A stretch of 7,453 nucleotides of DNA from Bacillota bacterium (GTDB taxonomy: Bacteria; Bacillota; Clostridia; Peptostreptococcales; Anaerovoracaceae): positions 1-7,453 of the forward strand of contig JAKJCD010000086.1 in NCBI GenBank assembly GCA_022706625.1, read 5' to 3'. A model generated the notes under the pieces. The model ran no database searches. It was given only the letters and a program-made list of their open reading frames with translations, and had not been told where the DNA came from. Shown in pieces: positions 1 to 6,047 of this stretch (position 1 is its first letter; the number at the start of each line of letters is the position of its first letter). The translations under genes and the position numbers were made by a program.

Positions 1-3000
1 ACCCAGGGAGAGACCGACTATATAGCAGTCTTCTGGGATTACAAGGCCGCTGATCCGGTAGAGTATATCCAGTTTTCCTTCGACGGCGGAATAACAGTCT
101 ATGAAATCGCTGTGGACACCTCCGGAATTACAGCCAATGCGGTGAATTTCTGCGGCGTGGGCCTTAGCCTTGAGATGATGCAGGCTCATCCGACCACTGC
201 GGTATACACCATGAATGGTAACCCTTTCACGGTAACCGGCATTACGGTTTCCGATATACTGAAGTATTATGCGACTGCTGTCAAGCCGGCAGCTCTGAAG
301 TTTGGGACTTCCACACAGACGGTTTACGACTGCCCATATATCGGAATCGGTACTGCGGACTCACCTCAATATAAGGGCTTTAGCTGGTCTCAGTCGATGC
401 TGGCATGGAGCCAGATCGATGGCACAGGAGTTGAAAAGATAGCATCCGGCATCAAATCCGCAGTAAACGGCGGAACCGGGAAAATGTGGTGGAGCGAAAT
501 CACCGATGTCACAGGGATGGAGGATGCGGCTCTTGTCATCAAGAACGGGGACGGTGTTATCGCAGACAGGTATGTGTCCCTGCCCCAGCTTAAAGAGCGT
601 GGGATAACTGGAAGCGATTGGGTGATGAACAGCAAAGGGGGGCCAACAACCTATGATTCAATAACCGGCATCCCTGCCAGGACGCTGCTGGCAGACTTTA
701 CATCCTGGCCTGATTATGCTGAAAGCTTATATTTCAGCGATTCCACAGGATCTTCAAGTGATTTTAAAAGCAGCACATACAGCGGCAATACCCCGGCTTT
801 GACCAACGACTTTGACAACAGTATGCTTGCCTGGTCCACCAATGTGACTGGGGATGGATCTGAAACACAGTTGAGGTCCGCGCTAAACGGCGGAGGTGGC
901 AAATACTGGTGGAGCAATGTTTCTTCCATGACGGTTTCGTTGAAGAATAAGGTCGATTTTTCCGTCACTCCGGCGAACGCTTCCATAACGGTGAAAAACA
1001 ACGCCGAAAGCACTATGGCGCCGGCGGCAGCGAACACTTATATCCTTCCGGACGGCGTTTATACCTATACTATAACGGCTTCCGGCTATGAAAACGCAAC
1101 AGGCAGCTTTACAGTTGCGGCCGATAACCAGAGCATCACCAAGGTTCTGACGGCAAAAGCGGGAGGCGGCGGAGAAACCTCGTATAAAATCACCGGGTAC
1201 AGCGGAGCTAACGGCACTGTTACTTCCAGTGCTGCATCCGCAATGAGCGGACAGCCGGTAACTCTGACGGTTGCGCCGAAAAGCGGATACGTGCTGACCG
1301 GTCTCACCCTAAGCAGCGGTAAGCTTAAAGAGAGCCTGTCATCTACGGGAACCAAATATACTTTTGTCATGCCTTCCGCAGATGTTACCGTGACGGCGGC
1401 ATTCGAACCCGTGGAGCTGACAGTCTATGTGCAGAAAGGTGAAAAAGGAGCCTCCAATGTGGGTGCTCTGTTCAGCCGCTCCCAGTTGGAAAGCCTTGCG
1501 ACCACAAAGTTGTCTCCGACGACGGGATATGTCTTCTATAAAAATGATAAATGGGAGGCAGTTGCGGCGACGAAATATGTGACCCTTGATGCACTGCTTG
1601 CCGATGCCGGAATTTCATTTGGATCCGGCGACAGCATTAAATCTTCCGCTTCCGATACCTTCTTTGACACGGTGAGCTATAAGAATATTCACGAGTATCA
1701 GTATTATTTTGATCCGAACGATAGCGGAAAAAAATCAGTCGCACCGTACATCATTGCCTTAGAGCATCGTTCCGGTACACTTTCAGGAAGCTCGCTTTCA
1801 GCCATTGCATCAGGCACTCAGGTTACGAGCCTTCGAAGCTGTTACGGCTGCAGCGAAGAACAGTATACCAAGAAAGAGGCCTTTGGACGAAGGCTGGTTT
1901 CCAGTGTAATATCGCTAACGGTCATCAAGAGTGCGGAAGTGAACAAAAACACAAAGGACGAAGAAGCACCCGATACGGCTCTGGAGGTGAAGCTTGATGT
2001 TAAAGTAACCGTAGCAAACGGCATAGCTGCGGCGAACGTCAGCAGCGGTGATCTTGCAAAGATGCTTGATAAGGTCGCATCGTCGGGGAGCAAAAGCATT
2101 CTTGAAATAAATGCAGTATCGAGCCGGGAAACGACAAAATCGGAAGTAGCTCTTGCGGCAGATGCCATGAGCTTAATTTCAACAAACAGACTGGCCGGAG
2201 GGCTTAAAATAATGACCGACCAGGGCAGCATCCTGCTGGATCAGGCAACTCTTCAGGGAATTGCATCCGAGGTGAAGGATAATCCTGTCAAGATTTCGGT
2301 CGAGAAACCTGAAAAAACCGCCTTGACAGCAGAACAACAGGCTTTAGTAGGCAATCATGCGGTGTATTCGCTTTCCATTGCGGCTGCAGACAAAAAAATC
2401 ACAAGGTTTGGCGGAGATGTTGCGGTAAGCCTGCCATATAAACTGTCGGTTGGAGAAGACCCTGCCAATGTGGTGATTTATCATTTGACATCTGACGGGA
2501 AGGTTGAAAAATTCCAGGCGGTATATGATCCGGATACCGGGACGGTCAGCTTTACGACCGATCACTTTTCTGTTTTCATGACCGTAAATGAAGCGGCTGC
2601 GGCATATGACGATATTCTGATGACAAGCTGGTTCTATGATGCGGTAAATTATGCGGTGAAAAACGGGCTTATGGCAGGAACCTCATCCACAAAATTCGGG
2701 CCTGGCCAGGATATGACCCGGGCAATGCTGGTTACGATATTGTGGAGGCTTGAAGGCAAGCCGAAGACAACATTGGAGGCTTCTCCTTTCACTGATGTAA
2801 AGGATAAAAACGCCTGGTATTACGATGCGGTGCTTTGGGCATACGAAAAAGACATAGCCAAGGGGCTGAACAGAAATATGTTTGCACCGGCGAAAACACT
2901 GTCCCGCCAGGAATTGGTGACGATGCTGCATCGCTATTCCGGGATCGACAGCAGCAAATCGGCTGCCGGCGGAGTGATGGACACCGGCCGTTTCACGGAC

Positions 3001-3153
3001 TGGAACAAGGTTTCGGACTGGGCTGCTGAAGGATTTCGATGGGCATATTTGAACGGTATTGTTACCGGGACTACCGACAGCACGATTTCTCCTGATACAA
3101 ATGCAACCAGAGCTCAGATAGCTTCGATTCTGATGCGGTATAAGCAGATATAA
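1..3153 (+). CDS. S-layer homology (SLH) domain surface protein, 5'-truncated by the window
   Basis: The reading frame is open from base 1 to TAA at 3151-3153 (followed at once by TGA), giving 1,050 visible residues. The GTG at 112 is an internal Val, not a start. The N-terminus and signal peptide are outside the window. Visible order, numbered from the first codon: a region of unknown modules (1-317) with two copies of a WW-containing repeat (132-165 and 274-305); a PEGA-like beta domain (about 318-385); a GGGG linker; an InlB-type/bacterial-repeat-like beta domain (about 395-470); a further unknown module with a CYGC pair (614-617); a conserved-looking linker domain (about 653-868); and three SLH domains (869-921, 930-981, 998-1050) with TRAM, SRQE and TRAQ in place of the canonical TRAE. 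SLH triplets normally anchor exported proteins to pyruvylated cell-wall polysaccharide, so the product is probably a wall-bound surface or S-layer-associated protein. Ligand and function are unknown. The SLH assignment is firm; the other domain names are by resemblance. Confidence 0.93.
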   Translation, partial: TQGETDYIAVFWDYKAADPVEYIQFSFDGGITVYEIAVDTSGITANAVNFCGVGLSLEMMQAHPTTAVYTMNGNPFTVTGITVSDILKYYATAVKPAALKFGTSTQTVYDCPYIGIGTADSPQYKGFSWSQSMLAWSQIDGTGVEKIASGIKSAVNGGTGKMWWSEITDVTGMEDAALVIKNGDGVIADRYVSLPQLKERGITGSDWVMNSKGGPTTYDSITGIPARTLLADFTSWPDYAESLYFSDSTGSSSDFKSSTYSGNTPALTNDFDNSMLAWSTNVTGDGSETQLRSALNGGGGKYWWSNVSSMTVSLKNKVDFSVTPANASITVKNNAESTMAPAAANTYILPDGVYTYTITASGYENATGSFTVAADNQSITKVLTAKAGGGGETSYKITGYSGANGTVTSSAASAMSGQPVTLTVAPKSGYVLTGLTLSSGKLKESLSSTGTKYTFVMPSADVTVTAAFEPVELTVYVQKGEKGASNVGALFSRSQLESLATTKLSPTTGYVFYKNDKWEAVAATKYVTLDALLADAGISFGSGDSIKSSASDTFFDTVSYKNIHEYQYYFDPNDSGKKSVAPYIIALEHRSGTLSGSSLSAIASGTQVTSLRSCYGCSEEQYTKKEAFGRRLVSSVISLTVIKSAEVNKNTKDEEAPDTALEVKLDVKVTVANGIAAANVSSGDLAKMLDKVASSGSKSILEINAVSSRETTKSEVALAADAMSLISTNRLAGGLKIMTDQGSILLDQATLQGIASEVKDNPVKISVEKPEKTALTAEQQALVGNHAVYSLSIAAADKKITRFGGDVAVSLPYKLSVGEDPANVVIYHLTSDGKVEKFQAVYDPDTGTVSFTTDHFSVFMTVNEAAAAYDDILMTSWFYDAVNYAVKNGLMAGTSSTKFGPGQDMTRAMLVTILWRLEGKPKTTLEASPFTDVKDKNAWYYDAVLWAYEKDIAKGLNRNMFAPAKTLSRQELVTMLHRYSGIDSSKSAAGGVMDTGRFTDWNKVSDWAAEGFRWAYLNGIVTGTTDSTISPDTNATRAQIASILMRYKQI
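394..495 (+). repeat. Protein-level repeat copy 1 (SMLAWS...NGG.GK.WWS)
   Basis: This is the first of two similar stretches inside the SLH protein (residues 132-165). It starts SMLAWS and ends in a Gly-rich turn followed by WWS. At DNA level only short blocks such as TAAACGGCGGA are shared with copy 2, so the duplication is old. Confidence 0.75.
820..915 (+). repeat. Protein-level repeat copy 2 (SMLAWS...NGG.GK.WWS)
   Basis: This is the second copy (residues 274-305), again SMLAWS followed by an ALNGGGGK-type turn and WWS, two residues shorter than copy 1. The shared pattern suggests a duplicated carbohydrate- or protein-binding module, but I do not recognise the family. Confidence 0.75.
2605..3150 (+). 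repeat. Three tandem SLH domains (C-terminal wall anchor)
   Basis: There are three units of about 52 residues: 869-921 (W-F-Y-D-A-V...NGLMAG...MTRAMLV), 930-981 (WYYDAVLWAYEKDIAKG...LSRQELV) and 998-1050 (WAAEGFRWAYLNGIVTG...ATRAQIA). The third ends exactly at the stop codon. Each shows the SLH order of F-x-D/W near the start, a W/Y-rich helix, an (N/D)-G/I-x-x-G turn and the T/S-R motif that contacts the wall polysaccharide. The central copy is less canonical (KDIAKGLN instead of NGI..G). Confidence 0.92.
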
Positions 3154-3163
3154 TGAAACAATA

Positions 3164-3204
3164 AAGCAATACGAGGGACAGGGTTTCTGCCCCTCGTATT
3201 GCTT
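3164..3204 (-). terminator. Intergenic hairpin between convergent genes, best oriented as terminator of the Nudix gene
   Basis: Bases 3164-3177 (AAGCAATACGAGGG) pair perfectly with 3191-3204. CAG 3179-3181 and CTG 3187-3189 can extend the stem, leaving a GGTTT loop. On the minus strand the stem is followed by TTTATTGTTTC, a passable U-rich tail, and lies just after the Nudix stop. On the plus strand the hairpin is followed by CAAAAAATC with no U-run, so it would be a poor intrinsic terminator for the SLH gene, although it could still block transcript decay or read-through. Confidence 0.75.
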
Positions 3205-3226
3205 CAAAAAATCAAGTCGTATGATT

Positions 3227-3967
3227 TCAATTGGCTCCGGCACTACCAAGTGCGTCCAGAGCATCCAGGAAAACCTGCCTATCAGGAGGATACTCTATCA
3301 AAGTACTTGCCTCCTTTGATAGAAGAACCCATTTCAATTCACAGATCTCGGAAAGCTGCGGATGTGCTTCTCCGCAAATCGCTTTTGCCAGGTAAAATAC
3401 GATACTTCTGTTATTGGACAGGCCGGCTCTGTTGACAGGAATCGAGGGCACCTCCTTGCGGAAGCAAAGATCGATCATAGTTGAGATACCGGTTTCCTCT
3501 CGAATTTCACGAGCCGCGGTCATAGGTTCAGTCTCACCCGGATTCATCCGGCCTTTTGGGAAAGACCAATTACCCCGTTTCGTGCGGATCAGCAGCGTTT
3601 CCCATTGCTTTCCATATGACCTAACAACGACAGCACCGCAGGACCGAGACGGATCCATCTGCTCTTCCGTACTAAATAAAGCTTCCTCAACGGCTTTGCG
3701 GGTTCTTTCCTGATTTTTGCTTGTCACCTCCAGAAGCAGAACGTTTGGATTCCTTCCCAGGTTATCAAGAAGCAGTGATGAGCCTGAACTGATCGATCCC
3801 AGTACCGGAGCCGTTCCTTCCAATAAGCGGCGAATTTGCGGTAAGAAACGATCTCCATTGCAGGATGCAGGGCAAACATAAACCTGAAGTTCCGGTTGAG
3901 TCAAAACGATTTGATCAATAATTTGATGTTGACCGGATTCAAATGTGCCGGTAAGGAAGACATGCAT
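3227..3967 (-). CDS. Nudix hydrolase with degenerate THEP1-like NTPase N-terminal domain
   Basis: The product is 246 residues. The C-terminal half carries a perfect Nudix box, GX5EX7REUXEEXGU, at residues 139-161 (G139, E145, R153, E154, E157, E158, G160), preceded by NWSFPKG, the style of Ap4A-hydrolase-like Nudix proteins. It should cleave a nucleoside diphosphate linked to another group using Mg2+ held by the glutamates; the substrate is unknown. Residues 1-100 resemble the first strand (MHVFLTG) and last part (PVLGSI...LLEVTSKNQE) of THEP1-type nucleotide triphosphatases. However, the P-loop reads GTFESGQHQ and lacks the GKS/T, and the central Walker B part is missing, so this domain should not hydrolyse NTP. 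ATG at 3965-3967 is supported by GAGGTG (3978-3973, minus strand) five bases upstream. The gene is divergent from yqeC and convergent with the SLH gene. A nucleotide-cofactor role linked to YqeC is inference. Confidence 0.9.
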   Translation of the reverse strand: MHVFLTGTFESGQHQIIDQIVLTQPELQVYVCPASCNGDRFLPQIRRLLEGTAPVLGSISSGSSLLLDNLGRNPNVLLLEVTSKNQERTRKAVEEALFSTEEQMDPSRSCGAVVVRSYGKQWETLLIRTKRGNWSFPKGRMNPGETEPMTAAREIREETGISTMIDLCFRKEVPSIPVNRAGLSNNRSIVFYLAKAICGEAHPQLSEICELKWVLLSKEASTLIEYPPDRQVFLDALDALGSAGAN

Positions 3968-4051
3968 CGGTACACCTCGCTACAAACACGGATTGCCCTA
4001 ATCGGGTATATAGGGGAAGCTTTTCTATGATCATCGAGCACACTGCGATAT

Positions 4052-4080
4052 ATTTTATCACCTCATTGAACTGTTTTCAA
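4052..4080 (-). promoter_or_regulatory. Sigma-A type promoter for the Nudix gene
   Basis: On the minus strand, TTGAAA (4080-4075) and TAAAAT (4057-4052) are separated by exactly 17 bases, each one mismatch from consensus. Transcription would start near 4045, giving an untranslated leader of about 78 bases. That leader contains a weak CCCTA/TAGGG pairing (3996-4000 with 4011-4015), too small to call a regulator. Confidence 0.7.
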
Positions 4081-4090
4081 GAATCATCGG

Positions 4091-4121
4091 TTGATAAGGT
4101 ATGCAGCTGCAATGATATAAT
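4091..4121 (+). promoter_or_regulatory. Distal extended -10 promoter facing yqeC
   Basis: TTGATA (4091-4096) precedes an extended -10, TGATATAAT (TG 4113-4114, TATAAT 4116-4121), with a long 19-base spacer. The extended -10 could compensate for the spacing. A 10-bp palindrome, TGCAGCTGCA (4102-4111), fills the spacer and could be a protein site. A transcript from here would carry about 150 bases of leader to yqeC and pass through the inverted repeat at 4224-4257. Confidence 0.5.
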
Positions 4122-4223
4122 ATCCACAATTAACAACAGTGGCGGATGGATATTGTATATTAAGTGCCCTGCGGTTTTTTCAGCATATGGAAGGCAAAAG
4201 AAAGCCAAAAACGCAGATGACGG

Positions 4224-4257
4224 ATTATATCAAAATGCTTCGCATTTATGATATAAT
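4224..4257. repeat. 15-bp-arm inverted repeat overlapping the yqeC -10 box
   Basis: ATTATATCAAAATGC (4224-4238) is the reverse complement of GCATTT (4242-4247) plus TGATATAAT (4249-4257), with one extra A at 4248 and a three-base centre TTC. The right arm is the extended -10 of yqeC, and the left arm is the same extended -10 on the opposite strand. This placement suits an operator or an RNA hairpin in transcripts from the distal promoter. No U-run follows, so it is not an intrinsic terminator. Confidence 0.7.
4249..4257 (+). promoter_or_regulatory. Proximal extended -10 promoter of yqeC
   Basis: TG (4249-4250), one base, then a perfect TATAAT (4252-4257). No good -35 lies 16-18 bases upstream (the best is a poor ATCAAA), so it would depend on the extended -10. 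Transcription starting near 4264 would leave a leader of roughly 16 bases, containing the GGAGG ribosome binding site (4270-4274) five bases before the yqeC ATG. It shares the 11-mer ATGATATAATA with the distal promoter (4112-4122 and 4248-4258). Confidence 0.6.
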
Positions 4258-4279
4258 AATAGCTTAAGCGGAGGGGTTT

Positions 4280-4984
4280 ATGAAACTGCATAGTTTGATG
4301 AAAATAGGTCCGGACAAACGGATCATCGCACTGGTTGGCGGCGGTGGGAAGACCACAGCGCTTTATGCATTGTCCCGTGAATCCGCCGAAGCAGGAAAAC
4401 GAACCGTAATGATGACCACAACTCACATTGGCATTCCGAATCAAAGCGATATCGACCTTTATACGGCAGCTGATGAAAAGCAATTTAGAACTACCTGGTC
4501 CGAAGGTCGTATAGTTGCAGCAGGTAAAATCGCAGAAGATGGAAGGATGATTGAGCCGGATCAAGAAATATACGAACTGATTTTGAGGGAAGCGGAGGCG
4601 ATATATATCGAAGCAGACGGCTCCAACCGTCTGCCTTTGAAATACCCTGATTTTTATGAACCGGCAGTTCCCGGCATTGTTGATCAGGTCCTTGTGATAT
4701 GCGGCCTCAGCGCACTGGATAAACCGTTTGACGAATTCTGCCATCGTGCCGGATTGGCAAGACGAAAAACAGGGATTACAGCTCATTTGATCGACGAAAG
4801 AATCATGGCACAGGTTATGTTCTCCGGTTATGGGAGATATAAACCTGTCATGGTTTTAAACCATGCAGACACGGCAGAAATCCAGAGACGGGGAGAATAT
4901 ATTGCAGAATTGCTGTATCGAGCCGGAGCAGCGTCCGTAAGCATTCTGTCTTTGCATAAGCTGCTTGGAATAAAGGAAGTATGA
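4280..4984 (+). CDS. yqeC: YqeC family selenium-dependent molybdenum hydroxylase accessory protein
   Basis: This 234-residue protein has a P-loop near the N-terminus, GGGGKTT at 20-26 within LVGGGGKTTALYAL, then VMMTTTHIG (43-51), the acidic IEADGSNRLPLK stretch (110-121) and VCGLSALDKPF-like VICGLSALDKPF (138-149). This order is typical of YqeC, which is usually about 230-260 residues, so the gene looks complete. YqeC proteins occur with SelD and YqeB in genomes that have selenium-dependent molybdenum hydroxylases and are thought to help mature the selenium-containing cofactor. The biochemical step is not settled, and NTP binding is inferred from the P-loop. The start is well set by GGAGG at 4270-4274. 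It is co-directional with the methyltransferase gene, whose ATG lies 4 bases after the TGA, and divergent from the Nudix gene. No YqeB, SelD or hydroxylase subunit is visible here. Confidence 0.92.
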   Translation: MKLHSLMKIGPDKRIIALVGGGGKTTALYALSRESAEAGKRTVMMTTTHIGIPNQSDIDLYTAADEKQFRTTWSEGRIVAAGKIAEDGRMIEPDQEIYELILREAEAIYIEADGSNRLPLKYPDFYEPAVPGIVDQVLVICGLSALDKPFDEFCHRAGLARRKTGITAHLIDERIMAQVMFSGYGRYKPVMVLNHADTAEIQRRGEYIAELLYRAGAASVSILSLHKLLGIKEV

Positions 4985-4988
4985 GATC

Positions 4989-5876
4989 ATGGAAAACAAG
5001 AAAACGCCGGAATTGATTAATATTGAGCAGGAATGGGATGCAGTGGATGAAGGTCGCAGGACAAATCGGAAGGACTGCTGGGACAGACAGGCGCCGGGCT
5101 GGGAAGAGGGGCTCCGAAGCGATGAGATTAGGCGTAGGCGCTACAATGACAGAATCAGTGCGACTATGGACTGGCTGAAAAGCTTTGGGTTATTTTTAGG
5201 AGACTGCGATGTGGCAGATATCGGCTGCGGTCCCGGACGGTTTGTCGCTGAATTTGCGGAGAAAAGCCGATATGTTTTGGGAGTGGATATTTCTCCCCGA
5301 ATGATCGAATACGGCAACGAATATCTGAAGCAAAGAGGATTTCATAACACAGAGTTGTATACGGGCGATTTTACAAGTCTTGATATTAAAGCACTTGGTT
5401 GGGAGAAGCGGTTTGATTTGGCTTTTTCTTCTATTACGCCTGCAATTAAAGGGAAAAGCGGTGTAGATAATCTGATCGGTATTAGTCGGGCATGGTGTTA
5501 TAATAGCTGCTTTGTATACTTCTCAAATGAACTTCACGACAAGATTCTTACAGAGCTTTTCCAAATGAAGCCAAACCGGGAAAAGACCTCACATTCCTAT
5601 TGGTTCAAGCAGCTGTTCGATTTGCTTTGGCTGCGTGGCTACCATCCTCATGTTAATTACTACAAAGATCATAGAGATGAGAGCGTGTTGGCAGAATGGA
5701 ATTCTGCTGAGGATTTGGCACGATATTTATTGGGTGAGGAAGCCGTCGACAAAAAAATTAGCATTATCCTGCGCTATCTTGAGCGAAATGCGGACCAAGA
5801 CGGGAGAGTGTTTTTTACCAGCAGCTGCTGGTTCGGGTGGCTTCTCTGGAATGTGAACGATCGAATTGCCCGATAA
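4989..5876 (+). CDS. Class I SAM-dependent methyltransferase
   Basis: This 295-residue protein has a Rossmann-type methyltransferase core. Motif I is DIGCGPGRF (77-85), the acidic end of strand 2 is GVDIS (98-102), there is a TGDFTS loop (125-130) and the motif IV region is DLAFSSITPAIKG (143-155). Residues 1-60 form a charged N-terminal extension (WDAVDEGRRTNRKDCWDRQAPGW), and the C-terminal third is rich in Trp and Tyr, probably forming the substrate pocket. There is no signal peptide or membrane segment, so it is cytoplasmic. The substrate cannot be read from the sequence. The ATG lies 4 bases after the yqeC stop and its AAAGGAAG ribosome binding site (4972-4979) lies inside yqeC, so the two genes are almost certainly co-transcribed and probably coupled in translation. 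This suggests, but does not show, a role with YqeC. The SITPAI segment after motif IV may mark its subfamily. Confidence 0.88.
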   Translation: MENKKTPELINIEQEWDAVDEGRRTNRKDCWDRQAPGWEEGLRSDEIRRRRYNDRISATMDWLKSFGLFLGDCDVADIGCGPGRFVAEFAEKSRYVLGVDISPRMIEYGNEYLKQRGFHNTELYTGDFTSLDIKALGWEKRFDLAFSSITPAIKGKSGVDNLIGISRAWCYNSCFVYFSNELHDKILTELFQMKPNREKTSHSYWFKQLFDLLWLRGYHPHVNYYKDHRDESVLAEWNSAEDLARYLLGEEAVDKKISIILRYLERNADQDGRVFFTSSCWFGWLLWNVNDRIAR

Positions 5877-5903
5877 ATGCGTTATTAATAGGATTAATAG
5901 CAT
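5877..5903 (+). repeat. AT-rich hairpin directly after the methyltransferase stop
   Basis: ATGC (5877-5880) pairs with GCAT (5900-5903) and TATTAAT (5883-5889) with ATTAATA (5893-5899), with GT bulged and an AGG loop. It begins at the base after the TAA. It could act as the 3' end of the yqeC transcript, but it is AT-rich and followed by AAATCTG rather than a U-run, so it is a weak terminator at best. The same bases also read as a tandem ATTAATAGG/ATTAATAGC direct repeat. Confidence 0.4.
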
Positions 5904-5928
5904 AAATCTGCGATCAAGACCACTTAGA

Positions 5929-5957
5929 TTGACAGAAGTTTAATATCGTGCTACAAT
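5929..5957 (+). promoter_or_regulatory. Strong sigma-A type promoter of the hyf operon
   Basis: A perfect TTGACA (5929-5934), 17-base spacer and TACAAT (5952-5957), with TG at 5949-5950 forming an extended -10. Transcription should start near 5964, leaving a leader of about 84 bases before hyfB. I found no convincing sigma-54 -24/-12 element, unlike the FhlA-controlled enterobacterial hyc/hyf operons, so control of this operon is probably different. Confidence 0.8.
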
Positions 5958-5962
5958 GAAAC

Positions 5963-6013
5963 AGCCGGTTGGGAGCAACGGATATTGTTAGTTGGTCCTA
6001 ATTTTTTTCGGCT
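5963..6013 (+). other. Possible structured 5' leader of hyfB
   Basis: AGCCG (5963-5967) can pair with CGGCT (6009-6013), enclosing a small hairpin (GTTG 5968-5971 with CAAC 5976-5979, GGAG loop), a weaker GGAT/GTCC pairing (5980-5983 with 5994-5997) and a run of seven T (6002-6008). The hairpins are small and I do not recognise a known riboswitch class. The T-run just after a weak stem could allow attenuation. This is a structural suggestion only. Confidence 0.3.
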
Positions 6014-6030
6014 TCAGCAAATTGGAAGTG

Positions 6031-6047
6031 GGAGGTCAGGCGCCTGA
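6031..6047 (+). promoter_or_regulatory. hyfB ribosome binding site followed by a 12-bp perfect palindrome
   Basis: GGAGGT (6031-6036) is the only Shine-Dalgarno candidate, but it sits about 11 bases from the ATG at 6048. That gap is filled by the palindrome TCAGGCGCCTGA (6036-6047). As RNA it could fold into a 4-bp stem with a GCGC loop, altering the effective spacing. As DNA it could be a dimeric protein site. The last three bases, TGA, are an in-frame stop, so no earlier start is possible. Confidence 0.6.

Noticed and set aside
112..114. GTG as the start codon of the SLH protein
   Set aside because: The same frame is open without a stop from base 1, there is no ribosome binding site before it, and the upstream residues look like ordinary beta-rich protein; the true start is outside the window.
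2683..3264. 193-codon minus-strand ORF opposite the SLH domains
   Set aside because: It is antisense to three clear SLH domains and runs through the terminator hairpin; no family features.
4171..4214. Imperfect GCGGTTTTTT...CCAAAAACGC hairpin as an attenuator in the yqeC leader
   Set aside because: The pairing is mostly A-T with bulges and a long loop, and no U-run follows it.
4027..4251. 74-codon plus-strand ORF in the divergent intergenic region
   Set aside because: No ribosome binding site, no recognisable domain, and it overlaps promoters on both strands.
4187..4267. 26-codon ORF (begins MEGKRKPK) ending just before the yqeC ribosome binding site, possible leader peptide
   Set aside because: It has no Shine-Dalgarno sequence and runs through the inverted repeat and the -10 box, so its codons are better explained by those DNA elements.
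4160..4786. 208-codon minus-strand ORF opposite yqeC
   Set aside because: It overlaps the well-supported yqeC gene on the other strand, has no recognisable motif and its cysteine-rich composition is typical of an antisense shadow.
4982..4984. TGA of yqeC as a possible selenocysteine codon, given the selenium context
   Set aside because: YqeC is already at its usual length here, and the next gene has its own ribosome binding site and start 4 bases later; no convincing downstream selenocysteine hairpin was seen.
5964..6047. Known molybdenum cofactor or other riboswitch in the hyfB leader
   Set aside because: The leader is too short and its sequence blocks do not match any class I can recall well enough to claim.
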